From an uncultured Eubacteriaceae bacterium (GTDB lineage: Bacteria > Bacillota > Clostridia > Lachnospirales > CAG-274): a stretch of DNA of 58,983 bases. Below are positions 17,942 to 28,544 of the stretch, one piece after another; positions within the stretch are counted from its first letter, which is position 1, and the number at the start of each line of letters is the position of its first letter. A program made the translations under genes and the position numbers. Where the stretch lies: contig CAMTZM010000011.1 of assembly GCA_947086655.1 (NCBI GenBank), positions 1-58,983 of the forward strand, given 5' to 3'. The notes below the pieces were generated by a model. That model saw nothing but the letters and a program-made list of their open reading frames with translations, was not told the origin of the DNA and did no database searches.

Positions 17942-18196
17942 TTACAAATTAAAAGCTTTAATGGCTTTTCTCAAATCCGCATCAAGAATATATCCTTTTT
18001 CAAGCTTTTCTTTTATACCTAAATCAACCTTATTTACTATTTGAACGTGTTTTAGCTTCTTCTTCTTAGGTTTTTCAAGTTTTCTTAAATCGCCATCGGC
18101 TAAATAGATAAACTCTTCATCAAAATCAATAACTATAAAAGTTCTGCCTTTATCACGTCCGCATTTTGAATACACAATCTGCCCTTTAGAATACAA
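17942..18196 (-). CDS. KOW domain RNA-binding protein
   Basis: 84 residues with an N-terminal KOW-type motif (MYSKGQIVYSKCGRDKGRTFIVI), a lysine-rich middle and a helical end. Small KOW proteins related to the L14e/L6e type commonly sit between map and infA in Clostridia. The role is presumably ribosome-associated; the exact function is not established. Confidence 0.88.
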   Translation of the reverse strand: MYSKGQIVYSKCGRDKGRTFIVIDFDEEFIYLADGDLRKLEKPKKKKLKHVQIVNKVDLGIKEKLEKGYILDADLRKAIKAFNL

Positions 18197-18211
18197 TCAA
18201 ACTCACCCCAA

Positions 18212-18961
18212 CTAAATAATGGTAAGAATTTCAGGCTTACCGCCGGTAATAAGCACCGTATTTTCATAATGTGCCGACCTTTTCCCATCTCTTGTCACAA
18301 CAGTCCAGCCATCGTCCAAAACATCTACATCAAAGACTTTCATATTTACCATTGGCTCAATAGCTAAAGTCATTCCCTTAACTAATTTAGGCCCTCTTCC
18401 CGGCAATTTATAATTTGGAATTTGAGGAGGCTCATGCATATTTGTACCGATTCCATGTCCCACATAATCACGCACAACAGAAAATCCATTTGTCTCAACA
18501 AAATTTTGTATAGCTTTAGAAATATCATGTAAATGATATCCTTCCTCCGCAAATTTAATACCCTCAAAAAAGCTTTGTCTTGTAATATCAATAAGTCTTT
18601 GTGATTCATCATCAATTTTACCTACGGCAAATGTTCTTGCTGCATCTCCGTGATAACCGTTAATAAATACTCCCACATCAATACTTATTATATCTCCGTC
18701 AACAAGCTTTCTTTTGCTTGGCAAACCATGAATAACTTCTTCGTTTACAGATGCACATATAGATGCCGGATAACCGCTGTAACCTTTAAATGAAGGATAA
18801 GCACCTTTGCTTATTATAAATTCTTCCGCCGCATTATTAAGCTCCTCTGTTGTAATTCCCGGCTTTATACATGCCTCAACAACATTTAATGTTTCTGCTG
18901 TAATTCTGCCGGCAATTCTCATATATTCAATCTGCTCATTATTTTTAATTGTAATAGGCAT
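18212..18961 (-). CDS. map: Methionine aminopeptidase, type I
   Basis: 249 residues. Removes the N-terminal methionine of nascent proteins. The pita-bread fold metal ligands are recognisable: Asp in SIDVGV, Asp in HGDAARTF, His in GHGIGTNMHEPP, Glu in IEPM, and the last Glu near ARYENT-like SAHYENT. The start is ATG 18961, one base after the adk stop; an in-frame ATG at 18970 overlaps the GAGG ribosome-binding site and is unlikely. Confidence 0.95.
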   Translation of the reverse strand: MPITIKNNEQIEYMRIAGRITAETLNVVEACIKPGITTEELNNAAEEFIISKGAYPSFKGYSGYPASICASVNEEVIHGLPSKRKLVDGDIISIDVGVFINGYHGDAARTFAVGKIDDESQRLIDITRQSFFEGIKFAEEGYHLHDISKAIQNFVETNGFSVVRDYVGHGIGTNMHEPPQIPNYKLPGRGPKLVKGMTLAIEPMVNMKVFDVDVLDDGWTVVTRDGKRSAHYENTVLITGGKPEILTII

Positions 18962-18962
18962 T

Positions 18963-19601
18963 TTAAACATCCTCTTTCAACATATCGGTAATCTTAGAAA
19001 ATATATCGTCAATATCTCCTACACCGTTAATATCTAAAAGAATGTTCTTTTCTTTATAATAATTTATAATAGGTGAGGTAGCTTCATGGTAAACACTTAA
19101 TCTTTTTCTTACAGTTTCCTCATTGTCATCTTTACGCTGTGTAAGATTTTCTCCACACTCATCACATACATTGTCTTTTGCCGGCGGATTATACTTAATA
19201 TGATACATATGACCGCATTTTGAACAGCTTCTGCGTCCAGCCATACGCTCAATTATAACATCATCGTCAACATCAATAAAAACAACTTTATCAATATCTC
19301 CAATAACACGTGAAAGTCCTTCCGCCTGTGTTAAATTTCGTGGATAACCATCAAGAATATAACCATTCCTGCAATCATCTCTTTTAATTCTTTCATCAAG
19401 CAGCGATGTAACAATATCATCAGAAACAAGCTGTCCGGAATTAATAATATCCGCTATTTTCAATCCCATTTCTGTTTTAAGCTGCATTTGTTCCCTAAGC
19501 AAATCACCTGTTGAGATATGAGCAATGTTATAATACTTTGACAATTTTTTTGCCTGAGTGCCTTTTCCAGCTCCCGGAGTACCTATCAAAATCAGTTTCA
19601 T
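18963..19601 (-). CDS. adk: Adenylate kinase, zinc-lid type
   Basis: 212 residues. Interconverts AMP+ATP and two ADP. P-loop GTPGAGKGT is at 7-15 and the LID domain has four cysteines (CSKCGHMYH and CDECG), the zinc-binding form of Gram-positives. ATG 19601 was chosen because it begins with MKLILIGTPG and follows a GGGGGG ribosome-binding site; the frame is open upstream to 19673 but only through a hairpin region. 119 bp after secY, the widest gap in this part of the operon. Confidence 0.96.
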   Translation of the reverse strand: MKLILIGTPGAGKGTQAKKLSKYYNIAHISTGDLLREQMQLKTEMGLKIADIINSGQLVSDDIVTSLLDERIKRDDCRNGYILDGYPRNLTQAEGLSRVIGDIDKVVFIDVDDDVIIERMAGRRSCSKCGHMYHIKYNPPAKDNVCDECGENLTQRKDDNEETVRKRLSVYHEATSPIINYYKEKNILLDINGVGDIDDIFSKITDMLKEDV

Positions 19602-19642
19602 ATCCATACCCCCCATATAAATAATACAACTGCCTGCGGACA

Positions 19643-19696
19643 GGGAAATGCACCGCATTTCCCAAAATCCCAATTATATCAGTTAAAAACTGATAT
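19643..19696 (-). other. Two hairpins between secY and adk
   Basis: Two perfect 9-bp inverted repeats with 3-base loops lie in tandem: 19643-19651 with 19655-19663 (GC-containing) and 19676-19684 with 19688-19696 (AT-rich). Neither has a following U-run on the minus strand, so they look like processing or stability elements rather than terminators. Confidence 0.65.
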
Positions 19697-19720
19697 AAAA
19701 ATACTAAAATCAACTTAGTA

Positions 19721-20986
19721 TTAGCTGTTCAAAAATCCTTTATAATGTCTCATAACAAGCTGAGATTCAAGTTGCTTAACAATTTCAAGCGCAACTCCTG
19801 TAACGATAAGAAGTGTTGTTCCCCCAAATCCAACTTGAATTCCAAATATCCATTCAAAAATTACAGGAATCATAGCTATTATAGCATAAAAACAAGCGCC
19901 AATCAAAGAAATTCTGTCAACAACTTTTTTTATGAAATCGCTTGTTGTCTTACCTGGTCTTATACCTGGTATAAAACCACCGTTCTTTTTCATATTTTCA
20001 GCCACTTCAATTGGATTAAATGCAAACGAAGTATAAAAGAAAGTGAAACAGAAAATAAGTATTACATATAAAACAGCTCCTATTGGATGACTAATTGACA
20101 AAATTCTTACAGTAGTGGCAAGCCATGCCGGCGGAGTCTGAAAAAGCTGTGAAATAGTCTGCGGAAACTGTAAAAGTGAGATTGCGAAGATTATTGACAT
20201 AACTCCGGCAATATTTACTTTAATAGGTATAAATGTACTTTGTCCCCCATACATTTTTCTTCCTACCATTTTCTTTGAATATTGAACCGGTATATGCCTT
20301 TCACCGTCTTGTACAAATATAACAAAACCTACAACAAGTACAAAAAGTACGGCAAGTACAATCATTTTTGCCCACGCTAATGCATCATCGCTTTGTGCTG
20401 ACAGATAAACATTGTAAATATTTCCCGGAAAACCAGCAAGTATATTTGCAAAAATGATAAATGAAGAACCGTTTCCTATACCTCTTTCATTTAACAACTC
20501 ACCAAGCCACATAACAAATATAGTACCACTTACCATAGTTATGAGAGCCACAGCGTATACTGCAAAATGCTGGTATGCGAAATAATTTCTTAAAGAATAT
20601 ATTTGTCCGGCGCCCTGTAAAAACGCAAGCGCAACCGAAACAACACGGGTTGCCTGATTTATTTTTTTCCTGCCTTCTTCTCCTTCTTTATTAAGAGCTT
20701 CAAGTTTAGGAATAGCAACTGTCAAAAGCTGCATTATAATTGAGGCTGTAATATATGGTCCAATACCCATTGAGAATATAGTACCAAATGAGCCTCCTGT
20801 AATCAATGCAAAAACAGAATCCTGAAATGAACCCAAAGGGTTATTTCCGGCAGTTATATCTGATAAATCAATACCCGGAACAGCTATATGCGTACCTAAT
20901 CTTACTATTAACAATATAAAAAGCATGTATAATAATCTTTGTCTGATTTCCTTTATCTTCCATGCATTTCTAAACACGGTAAACAA
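19721..20986 (-). CDS. secY: Preprotein translocase subunit SecY
   Basis: 421 residues with ten predicted transmembrane helices, forming the protein-conducting channel with SecE and SecG. Plug and helix 2 region (GIGPYITASIIMQLL) and the cytoplasmic loop near GERHIPVQYSKK are typical. ATG 20986 abuts the rplO stop codon directly, implying translational coupling. Confidence 0.97.
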   Translation of the reverse strand: MFTVFRNAWKIKEIRQRLLYMLFILLIVRLGTHIAVPGIDLSDITAGNNPLGSFQDSVFALITGGSFGTIFSMGIGPYITASIIMQLLTVAIPKLEALNKEGEEGRKKINQATRVVSVALAFLQGAGQIYSLRNYFAYQHFAVYAVALITMVSGTIFVMWLGELLNERGIGNGSSFIIFANILAGFPGNIYNVYLSAQSDDALAWAKMIVLAVLFVLVVGFVIFVQDGERHIPVQYSKKMVGRKMYGGQSTFIPIKVNIAGVMSIIFAISLLQFPQTISQLFQTPPAWLATTVRILSISHPIGAVLYVILIFCFTFFYTSFAFNPIEVAENMKKNGGFIPGIRPGKTTSDFIKKVVDRISLIGACFYAIIAMIPVIFEWIFGIQVGFGGTTLLIVTGVALEIVKQLESQLVMRHYKGFLNS

Positions 20987-21427
20987 TTAGATCACCTCTG
21001 CTTTTCCGCCTGCTGCTTCAATTTTTTCCTTTGCCGATTTACTAAAGTAATTAACCTTTACAGTCAAATTCTTGCTTATCTCACCGTTTCCAAGAATTTT
21101 AACTCCGTCTCTTGGATTGCTTACTAAACCCTTAGACTTTAAAGCGTCAATATCAACAACAGAACCATCGTCAAAAACATCTAAAAGCGATATATTTATG
21201 GCAATTATTTCTTTGGAATTTCTGCACTTAAATCCCCTTTTCGGAATACGCCTATAAAGAGGCATCTGACCACCTTCAAAGCCAGGTCTTACTCCCCCGC
21301 CTGAACGTGCATTTTGTCCTTTGTGTCCTCTTCCCGCTGTTTTTCCGTTTCCTGAACCATGCCCTCTGCCTTTACGATAAGCTTTAAATTTAGAACCTTC
21401 AGCCGGTTTTAATTCGCTCAAATTCAT
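20987..21427 (-). CDS. rplO: 50S ribosomal protein L15
   Basis: 146 residues with the glycine/arginine-rich N-terminal extension ([24 protein letters not shown]) that threads into 23S rRNA and the C-terminal L18e-like domain. 21 bp after rpmD. Confidence 0.97.
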   Translation of the reverse strand: MNLSELKPAEGSKFKAYRKGRGHGSGNGKTAGRGHKGQNARSGGGVRPGFEGGQMPLYRRIPKRGFKCRNSKEIIAINISLLDVFDDGSVVDIDALKSKGLVSNPRDGVKILGNGEISKNLTVKVNYFSKSAKEKIEAAGGKAEVI

Positions 21428-21448
21428 TTAGGCACACCTCCTTTAAAA

Positions 21449-21625
21449 TTAAACTTCCTCAACTTTAATCAAATGTCTAACTTGATTAATCATTCCTCTA
21501 ATTGCGGCGTTATCTTCTTTAATAACGCTTTTGTTTGTTTTTTTAAGTCCTAACGCCTCAACTGTTTTCTTATGCTTAGGAATAGCGCCAATAACAGATT
21601 TAGCGAGTGTAATCTTTAATTTCAT
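21449..21625 (-). CDS. rpmD: 50S ribosomal protein L30
   Basis: 58 residues, [20 protein letters not shown] followed by the family hallmark TVEALGL. Only one small beta-alpha-beta domain, normal for bacterial L30. 12 bp after rpsE with a GGAGGA site before ATG 21625. Confidence 0.96.
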   Translation of the reverse strand: MKLKITLAKSVIGAIPKHKKTVEALGLKKTNKSVIKEDNAAIRGMINQVRHLIKVEEV

Positions 21626-21637
21626 TTTATATCCTCC

Positions 21638-22147
21638 TTAGCCCAATATTTCTTCAACGGATTTACCACGAAGTTTGGCAACCTTTTCAGGAGTTGTAAC
21701 TCTGCTCAAGCCTTCAATAGTCGCATTAACAACATTTCGCTTATTATTAGAGCCTAAAGATTTTGTTCTTATATTTCTTATTCCAGCAAGTTCCAAAACG
21801 GCACGTGCCGGTCCTCCGGCAATAATACCTGTACCTTCGGCAGCCGGTTTCAAAAGAACCGATGCACTTCCGAATTTTCCAAGATTATCATGATATATAC
21901 TATCAACCTCATTACGTTCAACATAAATCAAGTTTTTAATTGCATCTTCTTTTCCTTTGCGTATAGCGTCAGGAATTTCTGTTGCCTTTCCCAATCCTGC
22001 GCCAACATGTCCGTTACCGTCGCCTACAACAACTAATGCTGCAAAACGAAAAGTACGACCACCTTTTACAACTTTTGTAACACGTTTTATAGTTACAACT
22101 TTGTCCGTCAACTCAAGCGCACTTGCGTCTACTTTATGTTTTCTCAA
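21638..22147 (-). CDS. rpsE: 30S ribosomal protein S5
   Basis: 169 residues. N-terminal double-stranded RNA-binding-like domain ([24 protein letters not shown]) and C-terminal S5 domain with [18 protein letters not shown]. Involved in decoding fidelity. 15 bp after rplR. Confidence 0.97.
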   Translation of the reverse strand: MRKHKVDASALELTDKVVTIKRVTKVVKGGRTFRFAALVVVGDGNGHVGAGLGKATEIPDAIRKGKEDAIKNLIYVERNEVDSIYHDNLGKFGSASVLLKPAAEGTGIIAGGPARAVLELAGIRNIRTKSLGSNNKRNVVNATIEGLSRVTTPEKVAKLRGKSVEEILG

Positions 22148-22162
22148 GATTTTCCCTCCTTA

Positions 22163-22531
22163 CTAAAACTGTAATCCGGCTTCTCTTGCTGCCTCTGCCA
22201 AAGCCTTTACTTTACCGTGATAAATATAACCTCCACGGTCGAAAACAACTGTACTGATTCCTTTTTCAATAGCTCTTTTAGCAACAATTTCTCCTACTGT
22301 TCTTGCTGCCTCAACATCAGATGTCTTCTCAAGTTTTTCTCTTACAGATGCTTCCATTGTAGAAGCCGCTGTAATTGTATTTCCAACTTCGTCATTTATA
22401 ATTTGAGCATATATATGCTTATTTGATCTGAAAACTGCCAATCTTGGTTTCTGCGCAGTACCGTTTATATTATTGCGTATTCTTTTATGGCGTTTAATTC
22501 TGGCAACAGCGCGTGATGGCTTTCTTATCAT
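22163..22531 (-). CDS. rplR: 50S ribosomal protein L18
   Basis: 122 residues; binds 5S rRNA. Typical [18 protein letters not shown] block and the [27 protein letters not shown]-terminus. 18 bp after rplF. Confidence 0.97.
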   Translation of the reverse strand: MIRKPSRAVARIKRHKRIRNNINGTAQKPRLAVFRSNKHIYAQIINDEVGNTITAASTMEASVREKLEKTSDVEAARTVGEIVAKRAIEKGISTVVFDRGGYIYHGKVKALAEAAREAGLQF

Positions 22532-22549
22532 ATGGATTTCACCCCTTTA

Positions 22550-23092
22550 TTATTTCTTACCAGTTTTACCAACTTTACGTCTTATAGTTTCCGTAGAGTA
22601 TTTAATACCCTTTCCTTTGTAAGGCTCTGGAGGACGCTTTGTTCTTATTTCAGCAGCAAACTGTCCAACCTTTTCCTTATCAATACCTGAAACAGTAATT
22701 TTATTTGTACCCTCCAAAGTAGTTGTTATACCTTCTGGGTCAATCATTTCAACAGGATGTGAATATCCTAAAGTAAGAGTAAGCTTATTCCCGCTTTTAG
22801 CTGCTCTGTAACCTACTCCGTTTATTTCAAGAACTTTGCTGTATCCGTTTGTAACGCCCTCTACCATATTAGCTATAAGAGTTCTTGTAAGTCCGTGCAA
22901 TGATTTATATCTTTTTAAATCACTTGGCCTTGTAACTATAACCTGATTATTTTCAATATTAATCGTCAAATCATCTACTAATTTACGAGTCAAGGTACCC
23001 TTTGGGCCTTTTACAGTAATCACGTTTCCTTCTGCAAGAGAAACATCAACACCTGCCGGAATCTCAACCGGCAATTTGCCTATACGTGACAA
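22550..23092 (-). CDS. rplF: 50S ribosomal protein L6
   Basis: 180 residues, two L6 domains and the C-terminal signature [11 protein letters not shown]. The start is TTG 23092 ([12 protein letters not shown]), placed by AAGGAGGTG six bases upstream; the frame also opens with GTG 23101, which is part of that site. Confidence 0.96.
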   Translation of the reverse strand: MSRIGKLPVEIPAGVDVSLAEGNVITVKGPKGTLTRKLVDDLTINIENNQVIVTRPSDLKRYKSLHGLTRTLIANMVEGVTNGYSKVLEINGVGYRAAKSGNKLTLTLGYSHPVEMIDPEGITTTLEGTNKITVSGIDKEKVGQFAAEIRTKRPPEPYKGKGIKYSTETIRRKVGKTGKK

Positions 23093-23119
23093 AATGAACA
23101 CCTCCTTATATTAAGCATT

Positions 23120-23521
23120 TTACCATACAAAAGCAATAACCTCTCCGCCTACGCCAAGTTTTCTCGCTTCTTTATCAGTGATAACGCCTTTGTTTGTAGA
23201 AACAATAGCTGTACCTAAACCTCCCAAAACTCTCGGCATTTCTTCACATGAAGCATATACTCTAAGACCTGGTTTTGAAATTCTTTTAATACCCGTAATT
23301 ACCTTTTCATTTTTATCTCTTCCATATTTAAGTGTGATTCTCATAGTTTTCTTCACACCGTCTTCTATTAACTCAAAACCCTGTACATATCCTTCTTTAG
23401 TTAAAATATCAGCAATCGACATCTTCATTTTAGATGAAGGAACATCCACAGTGTCATGTTTAGCAGTTGTTGCGTTTCTTATTCTTGTAAGCATATCTGC
23501 AATAGGATCGCTCATTGACAT
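23120..23521 (-). CDS. rpsH: 30S ribosomal protein S8
   Basis: 133 residues, starting [18 protein letters not shown]-terminal [27 protein letters not shown] is diagnostic. The second Met (two codons in) is the usual family start but the AAGGAGG spacing favours the first. 23 bp after rpsN. Confidence 0.96.
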   Translation of the reverse strand: MSMSDPIADMLTRIRNATTAKHDTVDVPSSKMKMSIADILTKEGYVQGFELIEDGVKKTMRITLKYGRDKNEKVITGIKRISKPGLRVYASCEEMPRVLGGLGTAIVSTNKGVITDKEARKLGVGGEVIAFVW

Positions 23522-23544
23522 TTATAAAAACCTCCTTTCCCTGA

Positions 23545-23730
23545 TTACCAGCTGGCTTTTTTTACTCCCGGGATTTGACCTTTATACGCTAACTCACGGA
23601 AACAAATACGGCATATTCCAAACTTTCTTAAATATGCATGCGGTCTTCCGCATATTTTACAGCGACTATACTCCTGAGTACTGTATTTAGCTTTTCTTTG
23701 CTGCTTCACGACCATTGATCTTTTAGCCAT
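23545..23730 (-). CDS. rpsN: 30S ribosomal protein S14, zinc type
   Basis: 61 residues, the short zinc-binding S14 form with Cys24, Cys27, Cys40 and Cys43. 13 bp after rplE. Confidence 0.97.
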   Translation of the reverse strand: MAKRSMVVKQQRKAKYSTQEYSRCKICGRPHAYLRKFGICRICFRELAYKGQIPGVKKASW

Positions 23731-23743
23731 TGTCTATCCTCCC

Positions 23744-24283
23744 TTACTTTCTAAACGGCATACCGAATAATCTAAGCAATTCTCTCGCTTCTTCATCAGT
23801 TTTTGCTGTCGTAACAAAAACTATATCCATACCTCTTACTTTATCAATCTTATCATATTGTATTTCCGGAAACATAAGCTGTTCCTTTACACCTAAAGTA
23901 TAATTACCTCTGCCGTCAAAACTTTCGGCACTTACTCCTCTAAAGTCACGTACACGAGGAAGTGCAATATTTATAAGCTTACTTGCAAAGCTGTACATTT
24001 TTTCCCCTCTTAACGTAACTTTGCAGCCGATAGGCATACCAGCACGGAGCTTAAAAGCAGCTATTGATTTCTTAGCTTTTGTAACAATAGGTTTTTGTCC
24101 GGCAATAATAGCCATATCTCCCATTGCATTATCAATAGCTTTTGCATTTTCTTTTGCTTCTCCAAGTCCCATATTAAGTATAATTTTCTCAATTTTCGGA
24201 ACTTCCATTTTATTTTTATATGAAAACTTTTTCATCATAGCGTCAACAACTTCATTTTCATAAAATTCTCTAAAAGCGTTCAC
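23744..24283 (-). CDS. rplE: 50S ribosomal protein L5
   Basis: 179 residues; binds 5S rRNA and contacts the P-site t[17 protein letters not shown] and the C-terminal [26 protein letters not shown] are canonical. GTG start at 24283, with AAGGAGG 11 bases upstream. Confidence 0.96.
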   Translation of the reverse strand: MNAFREFYENEVVDAMMKKFSYKNKMEVPKIEKIILNMGLGEAKENAKAIDNAMGDMAIIAGQKPIVTKAKKSIAAFKLRAGMPIGCKVTLRGEKMYSFASKLINIALPRVRDFRGVSAESFDGRGNYTLGVKEQLMFPEIQYDKIDKVRGMDIVFVTTAKTDEEARELLRLFGMPFRK

Positions 24284-24308
24284 CTTTAAACTTACCTCCT
24301 TTCAGAAA

Positions 24309-24641
24309 TTAATCTATGGCCTCTCCTGTTGATTTAGCAATTCTTGTCTTTACATTTTTAAGCTTGCCGTCTTTTTCAACTTTTTCAACTTTGTATCCAA
24401 TCCTTGTAGGTTTTCCCTTATATAAATACATAACATTTGAAGCGCTTATTAAAGCTTCTTTTGTGATAATTCCTGACTGCTGATTCATATTTCCAGGTTT
24501 TTGATGCTTTTTAACCATATTTATACCTTCAACAATAACCTTATTGTTTTTATGGTCAACTAAAAGCACTTTACCCTCTTTACCTTTATCTTTTCCTGCT
24601 ATAACAACAACTTTATCGCCTTTTTTTATCTTCACCGTCAT
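24309..24641 (-). CDS. rplX: 50S ribosomal protein L24
   Basis: 110 residues; early 50S assembly protein. KOW motif ([20 protein letters not shown]) at 5-24, then [12 protein letters not shown]. 8 bp after rplN. Confidence 0.97.
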   Translation of the reverse strand: MTVKIKKGDKVVVIAGKDKGKEGKVLLVDHKNNKVIVEGINMVKKHQKPGNMNQQSGIITKEALISASNVMYLYKGKPTRIGYKVEKVEKDGKLKNVKTRIAKSTGEAID

Positions 24642-24649
24642 ACACCTCC

Positions 24650-25018
24650 TTATAATACTTCAGGAGCAAGAGATAAAATCTTCATATATTGTTTTTCTCT
24701 TAATTCTCTCGCAACAGGTCCAAAAATACGTGTTCCCCTTGGGTTTTTATCATCTCTTATGATAACAGCGGCGTTCTCATCAAACTTTATATAAGAACCG
24801 TCTGGTCTTGCAGCGCCTTTTTTTGTTCTTACTATAACAGCTTTAACAACCTCGCCTTTTTTAACAACACCACCGGGCGTTGCATCTTTAACAGTCGCAA
24901 CTACAACATCACCGATATTAGCATATCTTCTTGTTGAGCCGCCTAAAACTCTTATACATAAAAGTTCCTTAGCACCTGAATTGTCTGCCACAGCCAATCT
25001 TGATTCTTGTTGTATCAA
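24650..25018 (-). CDS. rplN: 50S ribosomal protein L14
   Basis: 122 residues. [22 protein letters not shown] start and the [13 protein letters not shown] block, at the subunit interface. 28 bp after rpsQ. Confidence 0.97.
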   Translation of the reverse strand: MIQQESRLAVADNSGAKELLCIRVLGGSTRRYANIGDVVVATVKDATPGGVVKKGEVVKAVIVRTKKGAARPDGSYIKFDENAAVIIRDDKNPRGTRIFGPVARELREKQYMKILSLAPEVL

Positions 25019-25046
25019 CTTAACTGCCTCCTTTCATAATAAAAAA

Positions 25047-25301
25047 CTATTTCGCTTTTTCAACAACACTTACAAGTCTCCATCTTTTATCCTTAGATAA
25101 AGGTCTTGTTTCCATAACCTTAACACGGTCTCCTACTTTACACTCGTTGTTTTCATCATGCGCTTTAAGCTTGTAAGTTTTCTTTACAATCTTTTTATAT
25201 AAAGGATGCCTAACATTATTTTCAACAGCAACTACAATAGTTTTATCCATTTTATCGCTGATAACTTTGCCTATTCTTGTTTTACGAAGATTTCTTTCCA
25301 C
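25047..25301 (-). CDS. rpsQ: 30S ribosomal protein S17
   Basis: 84 residues, OB fold, with [15 protein letters not shown] and the MNE-like [23 protein letters not shown] block. 24 bp after rpmC. Confidence 0.97.
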   Translation of the reverse strand: MERNLRKTRIGKVISDKMDKTIVVAVENNVRHPLYKKIVKKTYKLKAHDENNECKVGDRVKVMETRPLSKDKRWRLVSVVEKAK

Positions 25302-25325
25302 AAAATCTGCCTCCTTTCACAATAA

Positions 25326-25532
25326 TTAAAGATTATTCTGCTTTTGTGTGATTACAGTCTGAATACGAGCTATATTCTTGCGAACCTTTTTTATTTCAGC
25401 AGTATTATTAAGCTGATTTGTTGCATTTTTAAATCTAAGATTAAATAATTCTTTTTTTGCCGCAACTAAATCATTAGCCAATTCTTCTGTTGTTTTACCT
25501 CTAAGTTCCTCAACAAAGTTCTTAGTTTTCAC
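25326..25532 (-). CDS. rpmC: 50S ribosomal protein L29
   Basis: 68 residues, two long helices; [26 protein letters not shown] is diagnostic; it sits near the exit tunnel. The start is GTG 25532, preceded by GGATGGTGAT, which gives the family length. The gene overlaps the end of rplP by 11 bp, implying coupling; the longer open frame up to 25625 runs inside rplP and is not coding. Confidence 0.93.
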   Translation of the reverse strand: MKTKNFVEELRGKTTEELANDLVAAKKELFNLRFKNATNQLNNTAEIKKVRKNIARIQTVITQKQNNL

Positions 25533-25962
25533 TGTTATCACCATCCATTTCCTGTTCTGCACGTGAGACAATTTTGCACTTGATAGGAAGTTTATGAACA
25601 GCAAGACGCAAAGCCTCTCTTGCAATTTCTTCCGTTACTCCGGCTATCTCAAACATAATTCTTCCCGGCTTTACAACAGCTACCCAATATTCCGGAGAAC
25701 CTTTACCAGAACCCATACGAGTTTCAGCCGGTTTCTGAGTTACAGGCTTATCCGGAAAAATTTTAATCCAAACCTTACCGCCACGTTTTATATATCTTGT
25801 CATAGCAATACGGGCTGCCTCTATCTGATTAGAAGTAATCCAGCTTGGCTCACATGCCTGTATGCCATAATCACCGTAAGTAATTTTATTGCCTCTCATA
25901 GCTTTGCCCTTCATACGTCCTCTGAACTGCTTACGTCTTTTAACTCTTTTAGGCATTAACAT
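25522..25962 (-). CDS. rplP: 50S ribosomal protein L16
   Basis: 146 residues; organises the A-site side of 50[20 protein letters not shown] and [23 protein letters not shown] are canonical. First ATG overlaps the rpsC stop by one base; the Met two codons in is the usual family start, but GGGAG spacing fits the first better. Confidence 0.95.
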   Translation of the reverse strand: MLMPKRVKRRKQFRGRMKGKAMRGNKITYGDYGIQACEPSWITSNQIEAARIAMTRYIKRGGKVWIKIFPDKPVTQKPAETRMGSGKGSPEYWVAVVKPGRIMFEIAGVTEEIAREALRLAVHKLPIKCKIVSRAEQEMDGDNSEN

Positions 25963-26621
25963 TACTGTTCACTCCCTTCCTTTTTCGCTTTCTGAGGAAG
26001 AACCTCGCCTTTATAAATCCAAACTTTAACGCCAATTTTTCCATAAGTTGTATTTGCTTCAGCAAAACCATAATCAATATCTGCTCTTAAAGTCTGAAGC
26101 GGAATAGTTCCATCATGATAATGCTCAGTACGTGCCATTTCAGCACCACCTAAACGTCCCGAACATGAGGTTTTAATTCCTTTAGCACCTAATCTCATTG
26201 TTCTTGTCATTGACTGTTTCATAGCACGGCGGAATGTTATACGATTTTCAAGTTGTCTTGCAATATCTTCTGCAACAAGCTGAGAATCAAGTTCCGGCTT
26301 TTTAATTTCCTCTATATTAATCATAACTTTCTGAGTAGTCATTTTTTGTAATTCATTGCTTAATTCCTGAATTGAGGCACCGTTCTTACCAATAATGATA
26401 CCAGGCTTAGAAGTATGAATTGTAATTTTTACTCTTTCGTTAGTTCTTTCAATACCGATTTTTGAAACATTAGAATTATAAAGTTTTTTCTTTATATAAG
26501 TTCTTAATTTATTATCTTCTACCAAAAAGCCAGCGTAATTTTTCTTGTCAGCATACCAAACTGAATCCCAGTCCTTAATAACACCGACTCTTAATCCATG
26601 TGGATTTACCTTCTGTCCCAT
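25962..26621 (-). CDS. rpsC: 30S ribosomal protein S3
   Basis: 219 residues; KH domain with [12 protein letters not shown] at about 77-88 and the C-terminal S3 domain ([26 protein letters not shown]). Forms the mRNA entry site. 11 bp after rplV. Confidence 0.97.
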   Translation of the reverse strand: MGQKVNPHGLRVGVIKDWDSVWYADKKNYAGFLVEDNKLRTYIKKKLYNSNVSKIGIERTNERVKITIHTSKPGIIIGKNGASIQELSNELQKMTTQKVMINIEEIKKPELDSQLVAEDIARQLENRITFRRAMKQSMTRTMRLGAKGIKTSCSGRLGGAEMARTEHYHDGTIPLQTLRADIDYGFAEANTTYGKIGVKVWIYKGEVLPQKAKKEGSEQ

Positions 26622-26632
26622 TATTTACCTCC

Positions 26633-27022
26633 TTATCTCTCATTCAGGTATATTGAAATATGAGCAGTACGTTTATTAATTCTGTAAGCTCTGCCCTGCG
26701 CTCTCGGACGAATCCTTTTAAGGGTTGGTCCTTGATTAGCGGCAACATCTTCAACATACAGGTTATTAACGTCTAATTCCAAATTATTTTCCGCGTTAGC
26801 AACAGCAGATTTTAAAACTTTGCTGATTACATCAGAAGCATACCTTGGAGAATAAGCAAGTATAGCCATTGCATCTGCTACATTTTTTCCTTTTATCTGG
26901 TCCAATACTATTTTTGCTTTAGTATTTGAAACTCTGACAAATCTTGCATGAGCCTGAGCTCTTTTATCCTTCTGTTTCTCATTTCTTTCCTTTTTTATTT
27001 GACTTCTATGGCCTTTTGCCAT
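26633..27022 (-). CDS. rplV: 50S ribosomal protein L22
   Basis: 129 residues; lines the peptide exit tunnel. The C-terminal loop with [24 protein letters not shown] is complete. A lysine-rich N-terminal extension of about 18 residues precedes the conserved [18 protein letters not shown]. 25 bp after rpsS. Confidence 0.96.
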   Translation of the reverse strand: MAKGHRSQIKKERNEKQKDKRAQAHARFVRVSNTKAKIVLDQIKGKNVADAMAILAYSPRYASDVISKVLKSAVANAENNLELDVNNLYVEDVAANQGPTLKRIRPRAQGRAYRINKRTAHISIYLNER

Positions 27023-27047
27023 GAGGATAACCTCCTTTCACAAACAA

Positions 27048-27332
27048 TTAGCGTACTTTTGATTTCTTTTCAGCGTCTTTTCCGTGTCCTCTGTAAGTTC
27101 TTGTCAAAGCAAACTCGCCTAACTTATGACCTACCATATCTTCCGTTATATAAACCGGAACATGTTTTCTCCCATCATGTACCGCAATAGTGTGTCCTAT
27201 CATTTCGGGGAAAATAGTAGAACGGCGAGACCACGTCTTAATTACATTTTTTGTATTAGCCTCGTTTTGTGCATCAACCTTTTTAAGAAGATGTGCGTCA
27301 CAAAAAGGACCTTTTTTTAGCGACCTACTCAT
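27048..27332 (-). CDS. rpsS: 30S ribosomal protein S19
   Basis: 94 residues. [19 protein letters not shown] start, [32 protein letters not shown] core. 13 bp after rplB. Confidence 0.97.
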   Translation of the reverse strand: MSRSLKKGPFCDAHLLKKVDAQNEANTKNVIKTWSRRSTIFPEMIGHTIAVHDGRKHVPVYITEDMVGHKLGEFALTRTYRGHGKDAEKKSKVR

Positions 27333-27345
27333 TTAAGTTCCTCCT

Positions 27346-28176
27346 TTATTTATTTCTGCCGCGAATTATAAACTTATTGCTTGCTTTATGCTTCTTTCTT
27401 GTTTTGTATCCCAAAGCCGGTTTGCCCCATGGAGTACAAGGTGCCGGTCGTCCGATAGGAGCTCTTCCCTCGCCGCCGCCGTGAGGATGGTCGTTAGGAT
27501 TCATAACAGAACCACGTACAGTAGGTCTAATTCCCATATGACGTTTCTTGCCGGCCTTTCCTATATTGATAAGTTCATGCTCAATATTTCCTACCTGTCC
27601 GATTGTAGCACGACAGTCAATAGGAAGAAGTCTCATTTCTCCCGAAGGAAGTCTTACAGTAGCATACTTACCTTCTTTAGCCATAAGTTGTGCAACATTT
27701 CCGGCTGAACGTACAAGCTGTCCGCCAGCACCTGGTTTCATTTCAATATTATGAATTTCAGCGCCTATTGGAATATTTCTCATAGGAAGTGCATTTCCTA
27801 TACGAACTTCAGCTTCAGGTCCATTTGAAACAACGTCTCCAACTTTCAAACCATTAGGAGCAATTATATATCTCTTTTCTCCGTCTTTATAAAAAAGCAA
27901 AGCAATATTTGCACTTCTATTAGGGTCATATTCAATAGCCTTTACAGTTGCCGGAATACCATCCTTATTACGTTTAAAATCTATTATTCTATATTTTCTT
28001 TTAAATCCGCCGCCATGATGACGAACAGTTATTTTACCCTGATTATTACGTCCGGCTGTCTTTTTAATATGAACAACAAGACTTTTTTCTGGTGTGGACT
28101 TAGTAATTTCAGAGAAGTCAGATACTGTCATATGTCTTCTCGAAGGTGTATATGGCTTAAATCTCTTAATACCCAC
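27346..28176 (-). CDS. rplB: 50S ribosomal protein L2
   Basis: 276 residues; near the peptidyl transferase centre. The conserved [14 protein letters not shown] segment with the functional histidine lies at about 229-242. A 68-bp spacer precedes it, with a small CACG/CGTG hairpin. Confidence 0.97.
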   Translation of the reverse strand: MGIKRFKPYTPSRRHMTVSDFSEITKSTPEKSLVVHIKKTAGRNNQGKITVRHHGGGFKRKYRIIDFKRNKDGIPATVKAIEYDPNRSANIALLFYKDGEKRYIIAPNGLKVGDVVSNGPEAEVRIGNALPMRNIPIGAEIHNIEMKPGAGGQLVRSAGNVAQLMAKEGKYATVRLPSGEMRLLPIDCRATIGQVGNIEHELINIGKAGKKRHMGIRPTVRGSVMNPNDHPHGGGEGRAPIGRPAPCTPWGKPALGYKTRKKHKASNKFIIRGRNK

Positions 28177-28244
28177 TTGTTACACTCCTTTCAAATATTA
28201 ATACTGCCTTAACACGTTCCCGTGCGTTTCATATTTTTTATAAG

Positions 28245-28544
28245 TTACATTCCCTGGAAAATTTCAATTTCCTTACTTTCGGCAGTAAGTTTTACAATAG
28301 CTTTTTTTCTCTTATTTGTTCTGCCGGAAGTATAACCTCTTCTTTTAACTTTTCCTAAAATATTCATTGTATTTACAGATTCAACTTTAACTCCGTCAAA
28401 CATTTTCTCAACAGCTTGCTTAATCTGTATTTTATTAGCCTCTGGGTGTACATAAAAAGCATATTTTCTATTGACCATATCATTCATTGTTTTTTCTGTA
28501 ACAACCGGCTTTAAAATAACATCGTAATATTTTATATCAGCCAT
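28245..28544 (-). CDS. rplW: 50S ribosomal protein L23
   Basis: 99 residues; exit-tunnel docking site for trigger factor and SRP. VILKPVVTEKTMNDM start and NKIQIKQAVEKMFDGVKVESVNT core. Its start overlaps the rplD stop by one base. Confidence 0.97.
   Translation of the reverse strand: MADIKYYDVILKPVVTEKTMNDMVNRKYAFYVHPEANKIQIKQAVEKMFDGVKVESVNTMNILGKVKRRGYTSGRTNKRKKAIVKLTAESKEIEIFQGM

Noticed and set aside
23178..23690. A 170-codon open frame on the plus strand
   Set aside because: It is antisense to rpsH and rpsN, whose protein sequences are certain.
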